Shown here piece by piece: positions 10,998 to 25,463 of a stretch of DNA of 64,000 nt. The position numbers and the translations under genes were made by a program. The DNA lies in assembly GCA_964057225.1 (NCBI GenBank), contig OZ059900.1, positions 9,930,501-9,994,500 of the forward strand, written 5' to 3'. Position 1 is the stretch's first letter. Every line of letters starts with the position of its first letter. The DNA is from Auanema rhodensis. Lineage: Eukaryota; Nematoda; Chromadorea; Rhabditida; Rhabditidae. The notes under the pieces are model-generated. The model was not told where the DNA came from, did not search any database, and saw only the letters and a program-made list of their open reading frames with translations.

Positions 10998-13900
10998 CTG
11001 AATTTGTTTTTTTTTGCTTTCAAGTCACTAATTTTGACACAGGAAATTTGAAAATCTTAATACAATTTTTGAGAATTAAGAGTTAAGATCAATATCTCTC
11101 AAGTACTGCAATGCTTAATTGGCCTAGTGTTGAACGCTAATTTTATAACTACCTGTGATTATCTGCAACTTCATAGGTAATTTAATGTTCGCAACATAAT
11201 AACATGATTTCAATTCTACATTGCTCATTCTTTTTAATTGTTTTATATAATATTGATGTAAACTATAATAATCTTTATTCTCTGAAAATATACATATGTT
11301 ATACTATATACTATACCAATATACTATATAACTTTTATTCTATTTTATGCTAGTTTTTTCAATTCAATTTACAAAATTTCATTTTCAACCCATAACCCTG
11401 TAACTTGAAATCATTTCTATCGTTAAAATGGACAAATACATTACACAAATCACTTTGAAACCCTTGAAATCTCATCGTAACAGCAAAAAATCTTGTTTGT
11501 TTAGCCAGCTATTCATCTATGTTTTTAGCTATGCCCTCTAACCAAACGAATACTACGAGTTAAATAAGAAAAAAAAAGATGATGAAAAAGATGATGATGA
11601 CAACGACGAAAAGAGAAATATATGAATATCAAGACGCAGTTATTTTTTTGCCTTCTTTTTCTTTTTTTTTCATATAACTTTGAGGGTGGAGGAGGAGGTT
11701 AGGGGTGGGGGGGTGTGTTGAGTTTTTCTTAAAAATAACTTCGTGTATTCATGATTTTCGAGGAGTATTTTTAGTGTGAGCACTGCTATGTTATACGCTA
11801 GAGGCTAGGGACGTAACTATTTTGTTTTACTATTTGTATATCTGATCATTTATAATTTATTATCATAATAATTATTTTGTGTTCTCTTAAATAATTACAT
11901 GTTATAGCTTATAAATATCATTTTATTATATGTATTGTTATAGTAAAATAGCAAAATATAATAAGCGCTGTATAGATATACATATGGAAATTGATACACA
12001 TCATCTCAAGTACTTTCATTGTGCTTGCTGCGCTGTGAAACGTTAGATACGTTGATGTGTAAGCCTGTCAAGTTTGTCCTTGACTTGAGTCTCTTTAATT
12101 GAATATAAATCGGCTAGAAGCTAGAATAGTTTTCGTCAAACGGCAGCCAATATTCATAATTTTATGTAAAATTGATATTTTGTACATTTTATTCAAATAA
12201 TAATAATACTTTCATTACAACTTCTGATCTTTTGTTCTTCATTTTTTTGTTCATTCTACTTCTTTTTCAGTTCTACACCTTTCGCTAGCACACTCAACTC
12301 ATTCAATATAATTTAAAAACCGAATATTCATTGATTATGCTAATTAAGCTGTTATGAGATCTGCTAATTATTCAGCAATCATCTAATCAAGTGCTCTTCT
12401 GCAATTTATTGTCTTAGCTTTATTTATTTTCTTTCTCAAAACTAAAGGCTATGCAGGTTCTTTACTTGAACATCCTCTTCCGGTTACTTTCAACATCATT
12501 CATTGCATTGTCTGAACATTTTTGTTGAAATATTTCTGCCTACCATAAACATTTTGAAAAATTTTCAAATTAATTCAATAAATATTTGATTTCCATAATA
12601 CTTTTAGTGCTGCTATATAATATTTTCTTACTTAGTTCTAATTGTCAAATTACTATTAGCCAACAATTGAACTGGCTATTTTTTATTAATTTTATAATTT
12701 ACTTTAAATTTAATTTTAATTTTCAAAACAAAACATTCAAAAACATTGTTTGAATACTATTTATCACTTCATATGCTATCATTTTTCCTAAAAAATCACA
12801 CGGTTAGCCCGTGCCAAAAGATCTCTAACAGATGTAGTTTGATCTTGACAAACTATTTCATATATTTATATTTTTTACTTCAAATCTATGAAATCAATAT
12901 TCTATATTCTCTTCTATTTTCTATTTTCGTTAACTATATGCCCATAACTACTGACATCTATAACAAACATTTTGGTTGTCTAAGACATTGTATCATTGAC
13001 TTGATGTCTTTCTCTTCCTTTTCTTAAAATATGCATCCACTTGTGTCAGCGAGCAAACTATTTATCTTTTCGTCCAGGTAGCAGTAAGCTGTGCTTTAGA
13101 TTGCAAGTGATATATGTATCCTACATGCATGCACATATGCACGTATATATTGAGCTGAAACTTGTTAAAGCGTGGTCATAGTGACTATCTCCTAATAATT
13201 CATCAACTAGCCCATTAGCGACGACAAACTGAAGACCTAAAAGTCTTTATGTCATTTAGCAACATTTCGAGATGTGAGAGGAAAGCGAGAGAAGACTAAC
13301 ATGCATGATGCCAACAGGTGAATATCTATGTCTTCCGTTGAAGATTACATTCATGCATTCACAGGCCTCGACATGTTGTAGAAATCCAACCGAATATTTC
13401 GTATTATTATTTTTGTTCTTTTTTGTTCTTTTTTATTGTAATTATCATAAAAACTATAATTTCTCTTTCTTCCTTTTGTAGTCAAAAAACTTTTTTATTT
13501 GAAATTCTGTTTTCTTTTACATTTTTTTCGTTCAAAAAATCATTCTTCTTGTTTTTTCATTTGTTCAACCTGTAACGATGTTTGTTTTCAATTTTTCTAT
13601 ATGTTTTTTTTCCATTCATCATTTTATTTCCAGCTTTCATTGAACTATCTTCCTTCATATTCTCAATATGTTTCCGTCTCTCACATTCACTCTCTTATTC
13701 ATGAAGTCATGTTCATTCTCTATTTCCTTTTCTCTCACTCATTCTCTTTCCTTTCGGCTCATGCCCCCAATTTACCTGTCTATCTTCTCTAAGATGGAAA
13801 CCATCTCTCGTTCATAAGCTCTAGTTTTCGTTTTGGCTTTCTTTATGTACTAACTCATTAATAAAGCAAAAACCAGGAACAATTGCTGCTCTTAGAAATG

Positions 13901-15063
13901 CCCTAATAACTTCTTTTGTTCAAAAATTATTTAGTCTGTTCACTTTTTACGAATATTTATTCAATAGCAAAAGTGCTTTCATATTATTATCTACTATACT
14001 TTTCTATACCATGCGTCTCCAAAAATCCAGAAAAAAATTATATTGACGAGGAAAGCTCTCAAACACTCTTCATTCGAGCTTGTTCCCATGACTTTTAATC
14101 TGAGAGCACATATTAAGCAATGTTTTTAATAAAAATCAGATGACACCGAGTTTCCTATGACGTTGCTCCAACAAGTTCAAAAATAGCATTTAACCTATAT
14201 AAGATGAAAAAATGAAGAAAGTTGTGGAAGGAAAGATCAGTGAAAGAAAAAAAAAGAAATCAACCGGAAATGTAGTAAAATAAGAATGAAATTGATAAAA
14301 GGTGAAAGTATTGAAGTGTGAAGTTTGAACATAGTTTAGTACTTGAAAAAAGAAATTTAGTCCAAGATATTTGAAGTACTTTTGAAGATTATGAAGTAAG
14401 CAGTTGTAAAGAATATGAGCAAAATGAGAAAGTTTGATTAGAAATAAGAAGCAGGAGATGGCTAGAAGATCCTAGGTACATTTGAAAATTGAAATTAAAT
14501 GCGTGAATTTTGAGATCAAATTGCAACATGATCAGAATGGCTAATGATAAAGCAGATAGCTAGATGAAAGAATAACGAAATATTCTCTAAATGACCTTTG
14601 AGATATCCCTGGCAAGAAAATACAACATAGGCTCGCATTGCCTGAAGATTTGGAATACGAAACAACGAATTGAAGATCACGATGAGTGTTAAAGTTCGCA
14701 AGAACTTGAAGCATTTTCACAACTTTGATTTATTGCGCATTATACACGAGGACTATGTGACCCTGGTTTACCCCCCGGGAATTAATTTAGCTTTTATGCC
14801 TCCGGACTTCGGTCGGAAATAGATTTTCTCATGTAACGTCCACTACAATATTACTGCATTTCCGTTTTGTTCGAAAACCAATTCGGGTCTGCCCTCGAAA
14901 CACTCATATTGGGCAATTTTGAAATCTAGCACTGCCCTCTCTCTTACTCACCCTCCACCACCCCCTCCCTCCTTACACTTAGCAGTGCATTGCCCTCCTC
15001 TTCCATGCAATATTCGAACACTCTCCTGCGCCATTCATGAGAGCTCAAAAATGAATCAAAGTC
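10998..15063. other. Non-coding, low-complexity
   Basis: No exon I can support. Includes a G-rich tract at 11681-11722 with four or more G-runs (possible G-quadruplex) and a purine-rich stretch about 14190-14480. It may carry the promoter or 5' exons of the gene ending at 10520, and the promoter of the innexin exon candidate at 15064. Confidence 0.35.
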
Positions 15064-15114
15064 ATGGGAACTGTCAATCGTGATAACAAAAGCTCGGATG
15101 AAGAAGATGAAAAG
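15064..15114 (+). CDS. Candidate alternative first exon of the innexin (MGTVNRDNKSSDEEDEK)
   Basis: A 51-nt open segment with an ATG and a hydrophilic acidic peptide of 17 residues, ending in phase 0 at AAG|GTCGGT (a weak donor). It joins in frame to the innexin exon that starts after TTTTTTAG at 33678. Alternative N-terminal exons of this small acidic kind are known for nematode UNC-7-type innexins; assignment here is inference. It could equally be chance. Confidence 0.3.
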
Positions 15115-18100
15115 GTCGGTTTTCAGTCTTGTAAATAATTCATGTTAATGCTAAGAATCATTTTTAATTGGCAAATCATTGCACTTTTCTTTTTCCAACC
15201 TTCGTTCTACCCTTTTTGCACATAAAATAATTTCAGTCGAGAAAAAAGAAAAATGATATAGAAAGCTTATCTTTTGTTAGAATTTTACTCAATTCTTTAG
15301 TTTGATATCTCTTTCTTTCTTTTTTTTGTTTTTTTTTCATATCTCGAGCACAGATAGATCACATTGTAATTCCGATAATTCAAATATTCGTATAGCACAT
15401 AAGCGAACATCTCAAGTAAAGTTCAATTCATTATCTCAAATTTATCAGTTCCATTTTTAGCTAAATTTTGTGATTTATGCTGTTTATGTTATTTATAAGA
15501 TTTATTGTTCAATCTGTGTAACTTTTTTTTGAATTAATAACTGGCTAATGCTGTTTCAAACCAATGCTGTAGTAAGACTTTTCACAATTTTGAATAATTT
15601 TCTAAGAGTGACAGGGAAAAAAAACAAAAATGAAAATGGTTCCGGTAATTCTTCATAGCAACCTCATTAAGCGTCATCATAAACTTTCTTCCAAAATGAC
15701 AAACTACTCACATAAATCATAAATTCTGCGAATAAGTAATAAATTGTCTTTCAATATAGTATATTCCAACTATGCACCTGCTGCAAGTTTCTTGCAGTCG
15801 TCATCTTGAACTGTTCTTATTGCTTTTGACACTTGATTTACTGTATTTTTCTCATCTGCCTCGTTAATAGAATACACGATTCTCGTAAAAGTGACGGATA
15901 TATTAAGCTCATCTATCATATAGTTACGAGCCTTTTAAGTATTTTTTTTTATTTCTTCTTCTCTTATTAAGAAACTTGAAAACCTGGTTACACCTTACTC
16001 TACTTCAACTCTTTTGCAGCTTTTGAAATCTTTTTTTCTCTGTCTCTCTTTCTTAAACCCTTTTCTTTAAATCATTTTCTGTTGCAGCATTTTGGCTTAC
16101 GGCTTTTCATCTTACTAGATATGCTGACATATTTGGGCAGACGCACTGAAATGCATTCATATATCAAACATTCATAACGATGTCATCAATCATTTCCTTC
16201 CAATGGCGTGAGACATCGGATAATGTCATTCTCTGCCGTAACATTTTTCGGTGCTTGAACTATGCCATCCTCAATGCTACATTCTTATAGCTCGACCACA
16301 CACCACCAGCTGGTGCTTAGTGCCTCTCATTCTTCTCATCACTCGTCAGCAGAACACAATTCTAGCTATTCTAACAGCATTCACATGTTTCAAGCTGTTC
16401 ATGATATGTTCCAGTTCTGCAAAAGGCATTTTTTCGCTGCAAATCTATGTACTTGCAAATTATTCAATTTATATATCAGATATTATTTAAAATCAGGACT
16501 ATTTCTTATGTATATTCTTGAATATTTTCTGTTTTCTCATTGAAAAAGTTCATTGTTATTTCAAAAAATGACCAATTTTTGCTCAGAAACGTTATTCATT
16601 TTCACCAATTTCTGAACAGATTGCTCATATTGTACTTTGTGAAACGGCGAGTTTCCGGATTTAGATATAGCTCGATCAGACTAAGTTTTACGATTTTGAA
16701 ATCAAACATGGTAATAAAGCTCGTAAGTTGTGCTTTCAATGCTCTTTCTTTGGTTGCCCCGTCGATGTGCAACAAGCTATAACGATGTGTGCAAAGCATG
16801 TGAACAGGTCATCTGGAAATTCAAGCAATGAGAAACATGTATTGCTCAATTAATTGTTGCAGTCAAGCGCAAACACTTCTTTTTAAACATTTAGTTACGG
16901 TTCACGGAAGAAAGCAGAAAGCTGTTGTTCGCATTCTGTACTCCACTTACAACCGATTAACATTCCCAAAGAAAGCTTTTCACGTACCCGACTCTACTGC
17001 TCTTTCTTCTGTCCTGCTTACTACTAGTCTATACTCCCCCCCTCCACTTTTGAATTCTACTTTTCTACTCCTCCCGTTTGGCTCTCAACAGCTTTTCTGC
17101 TGCCTAAATGCTCTTTCGCCATCGCCCTCTCACTCCATCTTTTTCTATTACTTGAATCTCATAGTCTTTCAACCTTCTTTTCTAGTAAAAATCTCCTTGA
17201 ATCAAGTATTCCTTTCATCTTCACTGTTTCATCTCTCGCAATTTTAATTCGCAAAACCGCAACTCTCTTACTATCTCATTCACTCAAATGCTCATTGTTT
17301 TGTCTTTTTCTTATTACTTTTATTTCTTATAATATTTGCTTATATTTGTTTTTCTTGGCTGTACATAGAGCCTGAAAAGCTAATTATATCATCTTCGCTC
17401 ATCTTTGACTTCATTTTTTTTCACATTCTCTGTTTCACATTAGGATCGAAAGAGAAAACGGCATATTCATCCATTTTCTATCACATATTGCCTTCAGTAG
17501 CTTGTAAATCATTTCCATTTTTGTTGAGCATTGTCATCAATGCAAAGCTTTCACATCCTGATGTCGTCACAACTTCTGTGTGAGACTGTGCCAGTGTCTG
17601 ATTCGTAGTTTCAACTTTAGCTTCATGCACACAATCCTTTTGTCAATGGTCTTTTCAAATTTATTATGAATGACGCCACCATAGTTATCACAAAGACATT
17701 GAATGCTTGATTCTGAAGCATTTTTGCTCTTCAATAACCATTTTCTGTGAAAAGATGATTTGAATATGAAACGGATACTCTATCAATTCACATCTTTCCC
17801 TGTTCTCATTTGATTTTTCTCTATCTCTTATGCGCTTTTACATTTTTCTATCCAAATTTAGATATAATTGAGAAAAATATCTATACTTCCTTTCAAATAA
17901 AATTGTTGTTCTGAAATTATTCGTTTTTTTAATTTCCTTTTTTTACTTTTGGCATTTTTAGAAAATTAAAATTTCCTGTTCAGCATATAACTCAACTTTG
18001 GAGGAAATTAGGAATGCTTACCGTTATTCACATTTGTTGAATCTCGTGATTAACAGATTACCACGGACATGATGCCCGAACATTGACGATCAAAAAACAA

Positions 18101-18448
18101 AATAAAAAGTGTATTTATATACTTTGAGCTCATATTTTTTGAACAAAATCTTTTCATTCATGATGAAAGCTGTTCATCCTCATTGTTAGGTCAATTTCCG
18201 TTTTTTTTATAAGTTCCGTATTGGATATCTAGTCATTACAGTGTACTAAAATAGAAATTATTTTTAATTTAAAAGCTCAAAAAAGTGGAAATTAACCTAA
18301 TTTCATATATTTAAAATGATTTCCTCTATACTTTTTTTGGGATTATATAAATGAGAGATGAAGGATTTTAAATGTTTCTTCCCATACTGTACGCTTGTGC
18401 TAGCAGCTCGCAGCTATCGCTCCCTCTCTTTTTATATTTCCATAAAAC

Positions 18449-18481
18449 ATGTCTGAAAGCGATTCTCTGGATTCTTCCTCT
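18449..18481 (+). CDS. Candidate alternative first exon of the innexin (MSESDSLDSSS)
   Basis: ATG followed by 11 acidic/Ser-rich codons and a perfect GTAAGT donor, phase 0, compatible in frame with the shared innexin exon at 33678. Preceded by a pyrimidine-rich tract. The perfect donor makes it the best of the upstream exon candidates. Confidence 0.4.
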
Positions 18482-19855
18482 GTAAGTTTTATTTCGTTTA
18501 ACTTTTTCTTTCTCTTATCTCCTTATGCAAGCTGTATTGCTGAGCTGAAAGTGATGGCAAGTAGACGCGTAAAGTGAAGGTTGACAACACACTAAAACGA
18601 GAAAAATATATATCAGCTAGGTTCGTTGTCAACTACGCAGGACAAGCAGGATGATCTACCGAGTACTATGTATAAGACGACGAAAAAAAAAACTGCAGAA
18701 AGAAAACGAATGAAGACAAGTTAAAAACATGTAGTCCGTTCGTTTTTTTAGTTTTCTTCCTGCCTACAAGAGCTTTCCTTTATTCTCGTCAGCTACTCCT
18801 ATTGAAAAGACTTGGAGCCAGCCATAGATTCATTCAAAAGACGGGCTGCTCAACAACATTTTGTTTGCTTCTCCTGGCTTACTTCGGTCCTCCCTCTCCT
18901 ACATCTCCTACTCCTAACTTCATCTCCTTGTCCATCGTCATCGTTTTTTTCCTCATCAACTCCTGGCCGACTTCAGTGTTTTGATCTATTCGCTGTTATG
19001 TAGTTTGGCTTTCGTCAGCTCCGTTTATCTAAACTATATCGCTCTATCATACTTCCTGCTCAGAAACTAGCGAATGACACATAAATGTTTCTACTTTCAC
19101 GCCTGAAAAGTTGATTCAACTGTTTTAATTTTAAAATGTTTTGCTTGTGTTGTCAAATTTCACTTCTTTTCACTTTTTTCTCCTGTAAAATTTTGAAAGT
19201 TTTTTCCAAATTATTACAGTTTTTTTCACTCCTTTCGTAGTTCTTTTTACTCAGCTTCAGTCAGCTAAAAAACGCATGTTCATTGTGCCATTTGAGCTAT
19301 GATAAGTGCATAACGACTTTGTTTTTCTTCGGCATTCCCGTTCACTTACCCATGATAAATGTCGCCCAAAATACAAAGTTGTTGTCAATTTTTCCTTTTA
19401 CCTCACCCTCCGTATTTCCTTTAATCTTACTCAGCTTTCAACAAGTTTTCTTATAATATAATCCAATTTGTGTCAATCTTCTTCATCTTGCCACCCACAT
19501 TCGAAAACTAAGGCTTATCTCAGACCAAATAAATATTCTAATAATTATGCTAATTATGCTGATGCTTAGTTAAATGGCTCTATGACCTATTCAGTACAAC
19601 CAAAAACGGAACAGCTCAAAGCTGCGTTTTTTTCTGTTTTATTTATTGTTTTTTCTTTAATTTTTCGCTTTTCACAATTTAATATAAAAAAACGATCTCT
19701 TCCTTTTTTTTCCTGATTGTCATAACATAGTACAGCTTATTTCAAATTGCTCTCAGCAATTATGCAATCGTTCAAACATTTTTCATTGTTCCTGTCATTA
19801 TCCAACTCTTTGTTTTTTTTTCTTTCTAGACAACAACCCCTCCATTGATTTCTCC

Positions 19856-19858
<3 letters not shown>

Positions 19859-19892
<34 letters not shown>
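19859..19892. repeat. (TA)n microsatellite
   Basis: About 17 uninterrupted TA dinucleotides followed by TAGTTAGATA repeats. One of several TA tracts in the innexin 5' region. Confidence 0.9.
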
Positions 19893-19897
<5 letters not shown>

Positions 19898-22800
19898 ATA
19901 TAGTTAGATATTTGAATGAAATTTGTGCTATTCTAACATTACAAAGCTACAGCGGACAACCTATTACTTTCAGTGCTGATTCTCCCCTCGCCACATTCCA
20001 AGCCTTTGGCTATTTTTTCATACAAAATATGGTAAACGGCTGACAGCATTTTTAGCCATAAAAACAAGAAATAAAAACGGCATTTCTTGTATTCTCATTA
20101 GTTCGTCTTCATGTCAAAATGTGTTGAATAGATCGCTTGTGCAGCTTTAGTACATAGCCTCAAGCTATATTCATTTCGTACTTATTAACGAATTTGATCT
20201 ATTTGATAAGTTGTGACCTTTTATGCGTAACATTTGATTAACAAAATTTAAGCTTATTTTGGATTTCTACATCAACTCTCTTTCTATCTTTCTCTCTCTC
20301 TCTCTCTCTTTATCGTTTTTTCGCCGTTTCATGCTACCTCCGTCTTCTCTCGTTCTTTATCATGTGTTGCGGCTATCGCGAACAGACGAAAAGCCAGACT
20401 TTGGCGTATTTTTAGCAAAACTCCATAGGAAATCCATTGAAATGTAATTGTTTCAGTCATGTAAGATAGAACTCTTTCTCATTTCATATCCGCCTCTATT
20501 TCTCCGGCTTGCTCATGTCGTCATATTTGCCTCATCGAATTGAATCAGTTCGTAGGCAACAAGTGCATTATCCTCTGATAGTAATGGAACATCTAATGAA
20601 AGATTCATTAGCAACAAGTTAATATACTATATCATATATTCTCATATAGTATATACTATTCATATGAATCAGTTGATCTACTACTTTACTACTTTGAGTC
20701 AGCGTGCAGATTGTTCTCTTCTGCCACCCTCAATATATTGCCCATTACCCTTTCTATCTATCTTCTCCCATTTTAGTTGAATGAGTAATCACTTTCTCTT
20801 TGAGATTTTAGCGAAATTGGCCAATATCTTAAGCTAATGGACTATCTATATGTCATAGTGTGATACTTTCAATTACTTAGGTGTAACATAGCTGTCACTG
20901 AACAGGTGAAGATTATTACACCTATATAGTAATATATGTCACCTTTATAGTAATACCTATCTATCTAATTAAGTATATTATGCATAATCTGCATAATTAG
21001 CATTATGATTTCAATTTTTGCTGTTTGAATTCAATTATTTTTCAACTATATAGTTATGTTCAATATGATTTGAAATCAAACTCTTAAGCTGTCAATTCTT
21101 ACTTCTTAATCGCAGCAAAAGTTGTTAATTTCACTAAACTTCAAGGGCTTCCTCTATTCAAAACCAATTTTCGACATTGAATATTAATACCAGTTAGTCA
21201 GATTTTCAACATTCATCAACTGGTATCATTGATTTGAAGTAATTAATGTAGGATTTCACAAATGTTCTAGCGGAATCACAACATTTAGTGAGCCAATTTT
21301 CAATCCCTTTTACGTTTGCTGTTCAGACGGAAAAGTGGTCAATGTCTTACTTTCTGTTCCTTTAATGTTTGCTCAAAAATCTTCCGGTTGAACTCAACAT
21401 ATCAGCATTCCCTCTCATTCTGTTCTTTGTCCTAAGAAATACTGCGAAAGAAAAACTTAAATATTATTCAAATTATGAACATTTGAAGAAATAAAGAAGA
21501 ACTTAACCGTTAGCCGGTTCTGACGTCTCGACGTCAGTGTTTGCTCAAGCTAGTCTACATTGAGACATTGTGAGTAGCATTGATGACGAGAGACTGAGAG
21601 AAAAAATGATGAAGGGATTGAGAGGTATAGAGCTATAGAGATCAGCTTTCATCGCTGCTGCTACTCTTTGCCCAACTTGTTGTAATTCTTCTTTTCGTCG
21701 TGGTTTATCGTTGTCGTCGTCATCAAACTGACATCAGGATGAGAAGTGCATTGTTCGGAAACAAGACACTGAATGTCGTCTGAATGTTCCGTTTGAACCG
21801 CAATCTTATCGAACAATGCTAGATAGAATGAGACAGAGAAAACGAGAGATTGAAGAATATCAATAGGATTTGAAATCTTAGAACGCAACTTCATGCATCT
21901 TTAACTTTTTCTTATTTTTTTTTGAAGAAAAACATTATTTTCTCTCATATTTTCTAAACTCAGGAGCTCAAAAAAAAGTTTGTGTTCTAAAACGATAAAA
22001 AGAAGGGGGGGGGAGTAGGGTGTGGTATGACTGCTTGTAAATCAAGCGACGGAAATTCAAATTTCTCGATGAATATTAGAAGAGATGGAACGCCTGTAAG
22101 CAATCAGTATCACGAACATCAAACTAATTAAAGGCCTAGCAGAGCACAAACTTGTTTTGTTTAGCTCAAATTGTAAGAAAACTTGAAAAAAATCATTAAT
22201 ATCTTAAAACTATAATGCTTACTATATGAGATAGAGATGTATGGAGGACATGTTGTGCCTTGTCGGAAACTATTTAAGAAGCAAACCGATTTATGCATCT
22301 CTTATAACACTAAGCACATACAGCATACTAAATAGATTGTCATCTTCAATTTTTCGAGCTTGTTGGTCCACTTGAGATCTATATTCAACATTATTTCGTT
22401 TTGTGTGCCCTAAGACTGGCCTCGTTATTCTTCACACTTTCTTTGTTAATTTTTACATTGCATTTGATCAATTTATGTATATTGTTTTTGCAATTTTTAT
22501 CAAACCATTTTTGAAAATTGTTTGTCCTTGTTCTCATAAAAAAGGTTTTAACGTTTCTCTCCCTCTCTCCTTTCTTTATAACCTCTTAAGATCCCTTCTT
22601 CTTTCCAATCTTTTTGTACTAGCTTTTCGTTGTTTTATTCAGTAAGTTCTACTTGTTAGCACTTTGCACAAGCGCTCAGTTTTGCGAACTTTCACTACTC
22701 TCCGTTCTTTTAACTCATCTATATTGCTTATCTATGCTCTTTCCATGTATATCTTATACTTTTTATGTATGTTGCGCTTTAAATACAATCTAGTGTTTCA

Positions 22801-24685
22801 AGCTGTCCATACATTAAAACATAAAGCCGCTAAGATATGAGGTTAGTCTCACTACAAGAAGTATCTAATCAGATTGCCCTCACTGGAACTTTCTAACATT
22901 TTGGTTAATATGGTTAAGCATAATGAGATATTGTTATCGCTCTCTTGTTACACACGTTCCTTTAAATGCATTTCGTCTTATACTCATACTTGGAAATACC
23001 TAGTTATAGCTACTTTCCGTGTGTTCTCCATTAGTTAAGATGAGAACAACTTCATTACTTCGCATTAGCTGTAATTCTGGCCTAGACTTACATGCTTGTC
23101 ATTGCACTGCAGACCTACTGAACAACGCTTCTACACCCTCCCTGCTTTTCAACAAACTTTCAAGCTGTCTGCAAATGGATTTTGTCAAATTAAAATATCT
23201 GATGAAGTGCATATACGCACTTTGAAGTCAAAAAAAAGAGGAGAAAACGATGAAAGTCTATTGTCAGTGATAGAGTGCGCGCATGCACATGCTCTTGTTT
23301 TGGTGGCCATTACTTGTATGTGTTGCGGAAGAGTTTAGATTTCCAATCTATCATCAAGTTTAATCCAACGTCTTCCAGCTATATTCTCAAATTTTGCGGC
23401 TCTCCCTTTCATTCTCATATCCTCTTCTCAGGCTCTAGCAGCTCTTGCCACCCTCTCAATCTGGGCCACATTTCGATTACAATGTACTCGAACTCTTTTT
23501 AATTTTTTAATTCTTTCTATTTTCTCTCAATTTCTTTATCTTTCCAACTCTTTCTGCACACTACTCATTCACACTTTTTTCCTTTTTACTTACCACTTGA
23601 AGCTCTGCTGCTCATCCAATTGTCTCTTTTGGAAGAAATTCTCTCAGCCATGCTGCGCATGTATTCCTCCCCCTTCATCCCACCCTCTCTCTCTCTTTTT
23701 ATCTTCTTCTCTTAAGCTTTTCCTATCTAACATTATTGAAACTTCATTTCTCTTCTTCCACAATTTCTTTTTCCTTCTTCTTCATTGTTCATAGAGATTT
23801 CATTTAGTCTCTCATCCCAACTCACCCATACTTTGCTATGTGTGTGTGAATTTTTATATTCTTCCTCCTTTTTCGTCTACATACTATATATGTTTCTTAC
23901 ATATTTTATCAGCATTTTTTGCTTAATCTTGTGAGAATCGCTCAAAGATCTCTTATTGAATCGTTTTGCATGATCTTGCCAATGGCATGACACCCTTTTT
24001 TTGCGTCAAGAAACACTTCCCAGCTAACAGACTCATACAATAAACTGATCGATGTCCTAATTCGACTTCCGACTGCCTTAGTTAGCGTCTTTTTGAGCTT
24101 GTGGCAACTCCACATGCTTACAACACAAATACATGCTCATGTACACACACATGGACATCTCAAATCACACATATACACAAATAGTTAGAATCAGATATAG
24201 AGACGTAGAGAGGAATGAGAGAAAGATATGGATTCAGATATGCATACATTGGCTATTTGGCTCTGTCCAATTTTGTCTATTTTGGCAACACACAAACAGA
24301 GACATAAACTGAATTGCAACAAAAAAAAGCAGAAAATACTCCATAGACCATTTGCCATTTCGTATTTCTTTTCCATCTCATGTTTGTCTGTGCCATAGCC
24401 ACTATTCATGCTAAACGTTATCCCAAATGGTCGTCCAACATAAGCTTAATGGTCAGACGTCTAGTGATTTGGCTGTTCGTTTCTGGCTGTGACAGCAACA
24501 AACTCTAATGGTCAATGTGGCTGTCTCTCATAGCAGTTGTCAGCCAGACACTTAACAATGTTCTTTAGCAGCGTTGAATAAGATATAGAGATAGCGAGAA
24601 ACAGCAACATTAATTTTCTTAGAGGTAGAGCGTGATGAGAGTGAGAGAATAAGCTGAAGCAGTGCAAAATGAGAGACGGTTGTAA

Positions 24686-24707
24686 CAACAACAACAACAA
24701 CAACAGC
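24686..24707. repeat. (CAA)n microsatellite
   Basis: About seven CAA/ACA units in a row. Confidence 0.9.
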
Positions 24708-25431
24708 TGACTCTGAGCAATGATTATTTATAAGAATTTAATTTCTCATTTCAACACTTTTCTTTAATTTCCTCTCAATTCATTTCATTATAGCTACTCA
24801 TACTTATTTCGTACCTTATCCGCTTAGGCCTTATGCTACCAGCTTTCTTTCTCTTCGATACTCTTGAATATGCTGTATTCTCTCTATCAATTTTCTCTCT
24901 CTGCATCTGTAACCCTCTTTCTCTCTCAGCTCTCTAGATCGTTTCGGGGTTAGTAGTCTTTCAAGCATGACTTCTGCTTCATTCACGTCTCAACCTTTCT
25001 TATTCATTTTACCTTTTAACCTTTTTGACAAGCTCCTTTCTCTCTCATTCATTCAGCGGCAACATCCCAAGCAGTCACTAAAGCCAATTATTCATCTTTC
25101 TATCTGCTTCACCTTTTGTTTATCTACTCTTAGCGACAATGCCAAGTCGCCATTGTCACAAAGATTTCGTTATATGCTGTTCTGCCCGTCAGACGACCTA
25201 CCTCCCTTTTCCTACTCCCACCTCGTCCGAAGCAGCAGCATCAAATTCGAGTACCTCATGCTTGTTATTTGATATCATCTATACATTCTTCCTAAAAATT
25301 AGACATAAATAGCCATGCTTTATATTGTCTTCTGGCATGTACAAATAGATAGAACGACACACACACTCTCAGCATATTGAGTGAGACGAATAGCATTTGA
25401 GTGAGAACATTTATTCCATTCAAAACAATCA

Positions 25432-25463
<32 letters not shown>

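Noticed and set aside
21661-21894. 77-codon minus-strand frame with a hydrophobic N terminus (MKLRSKISNPIDILQSLVF)
   Set aside because: It could be a small secreted protein, but length alone is not significant here and no intron or conservation evidence supports it.
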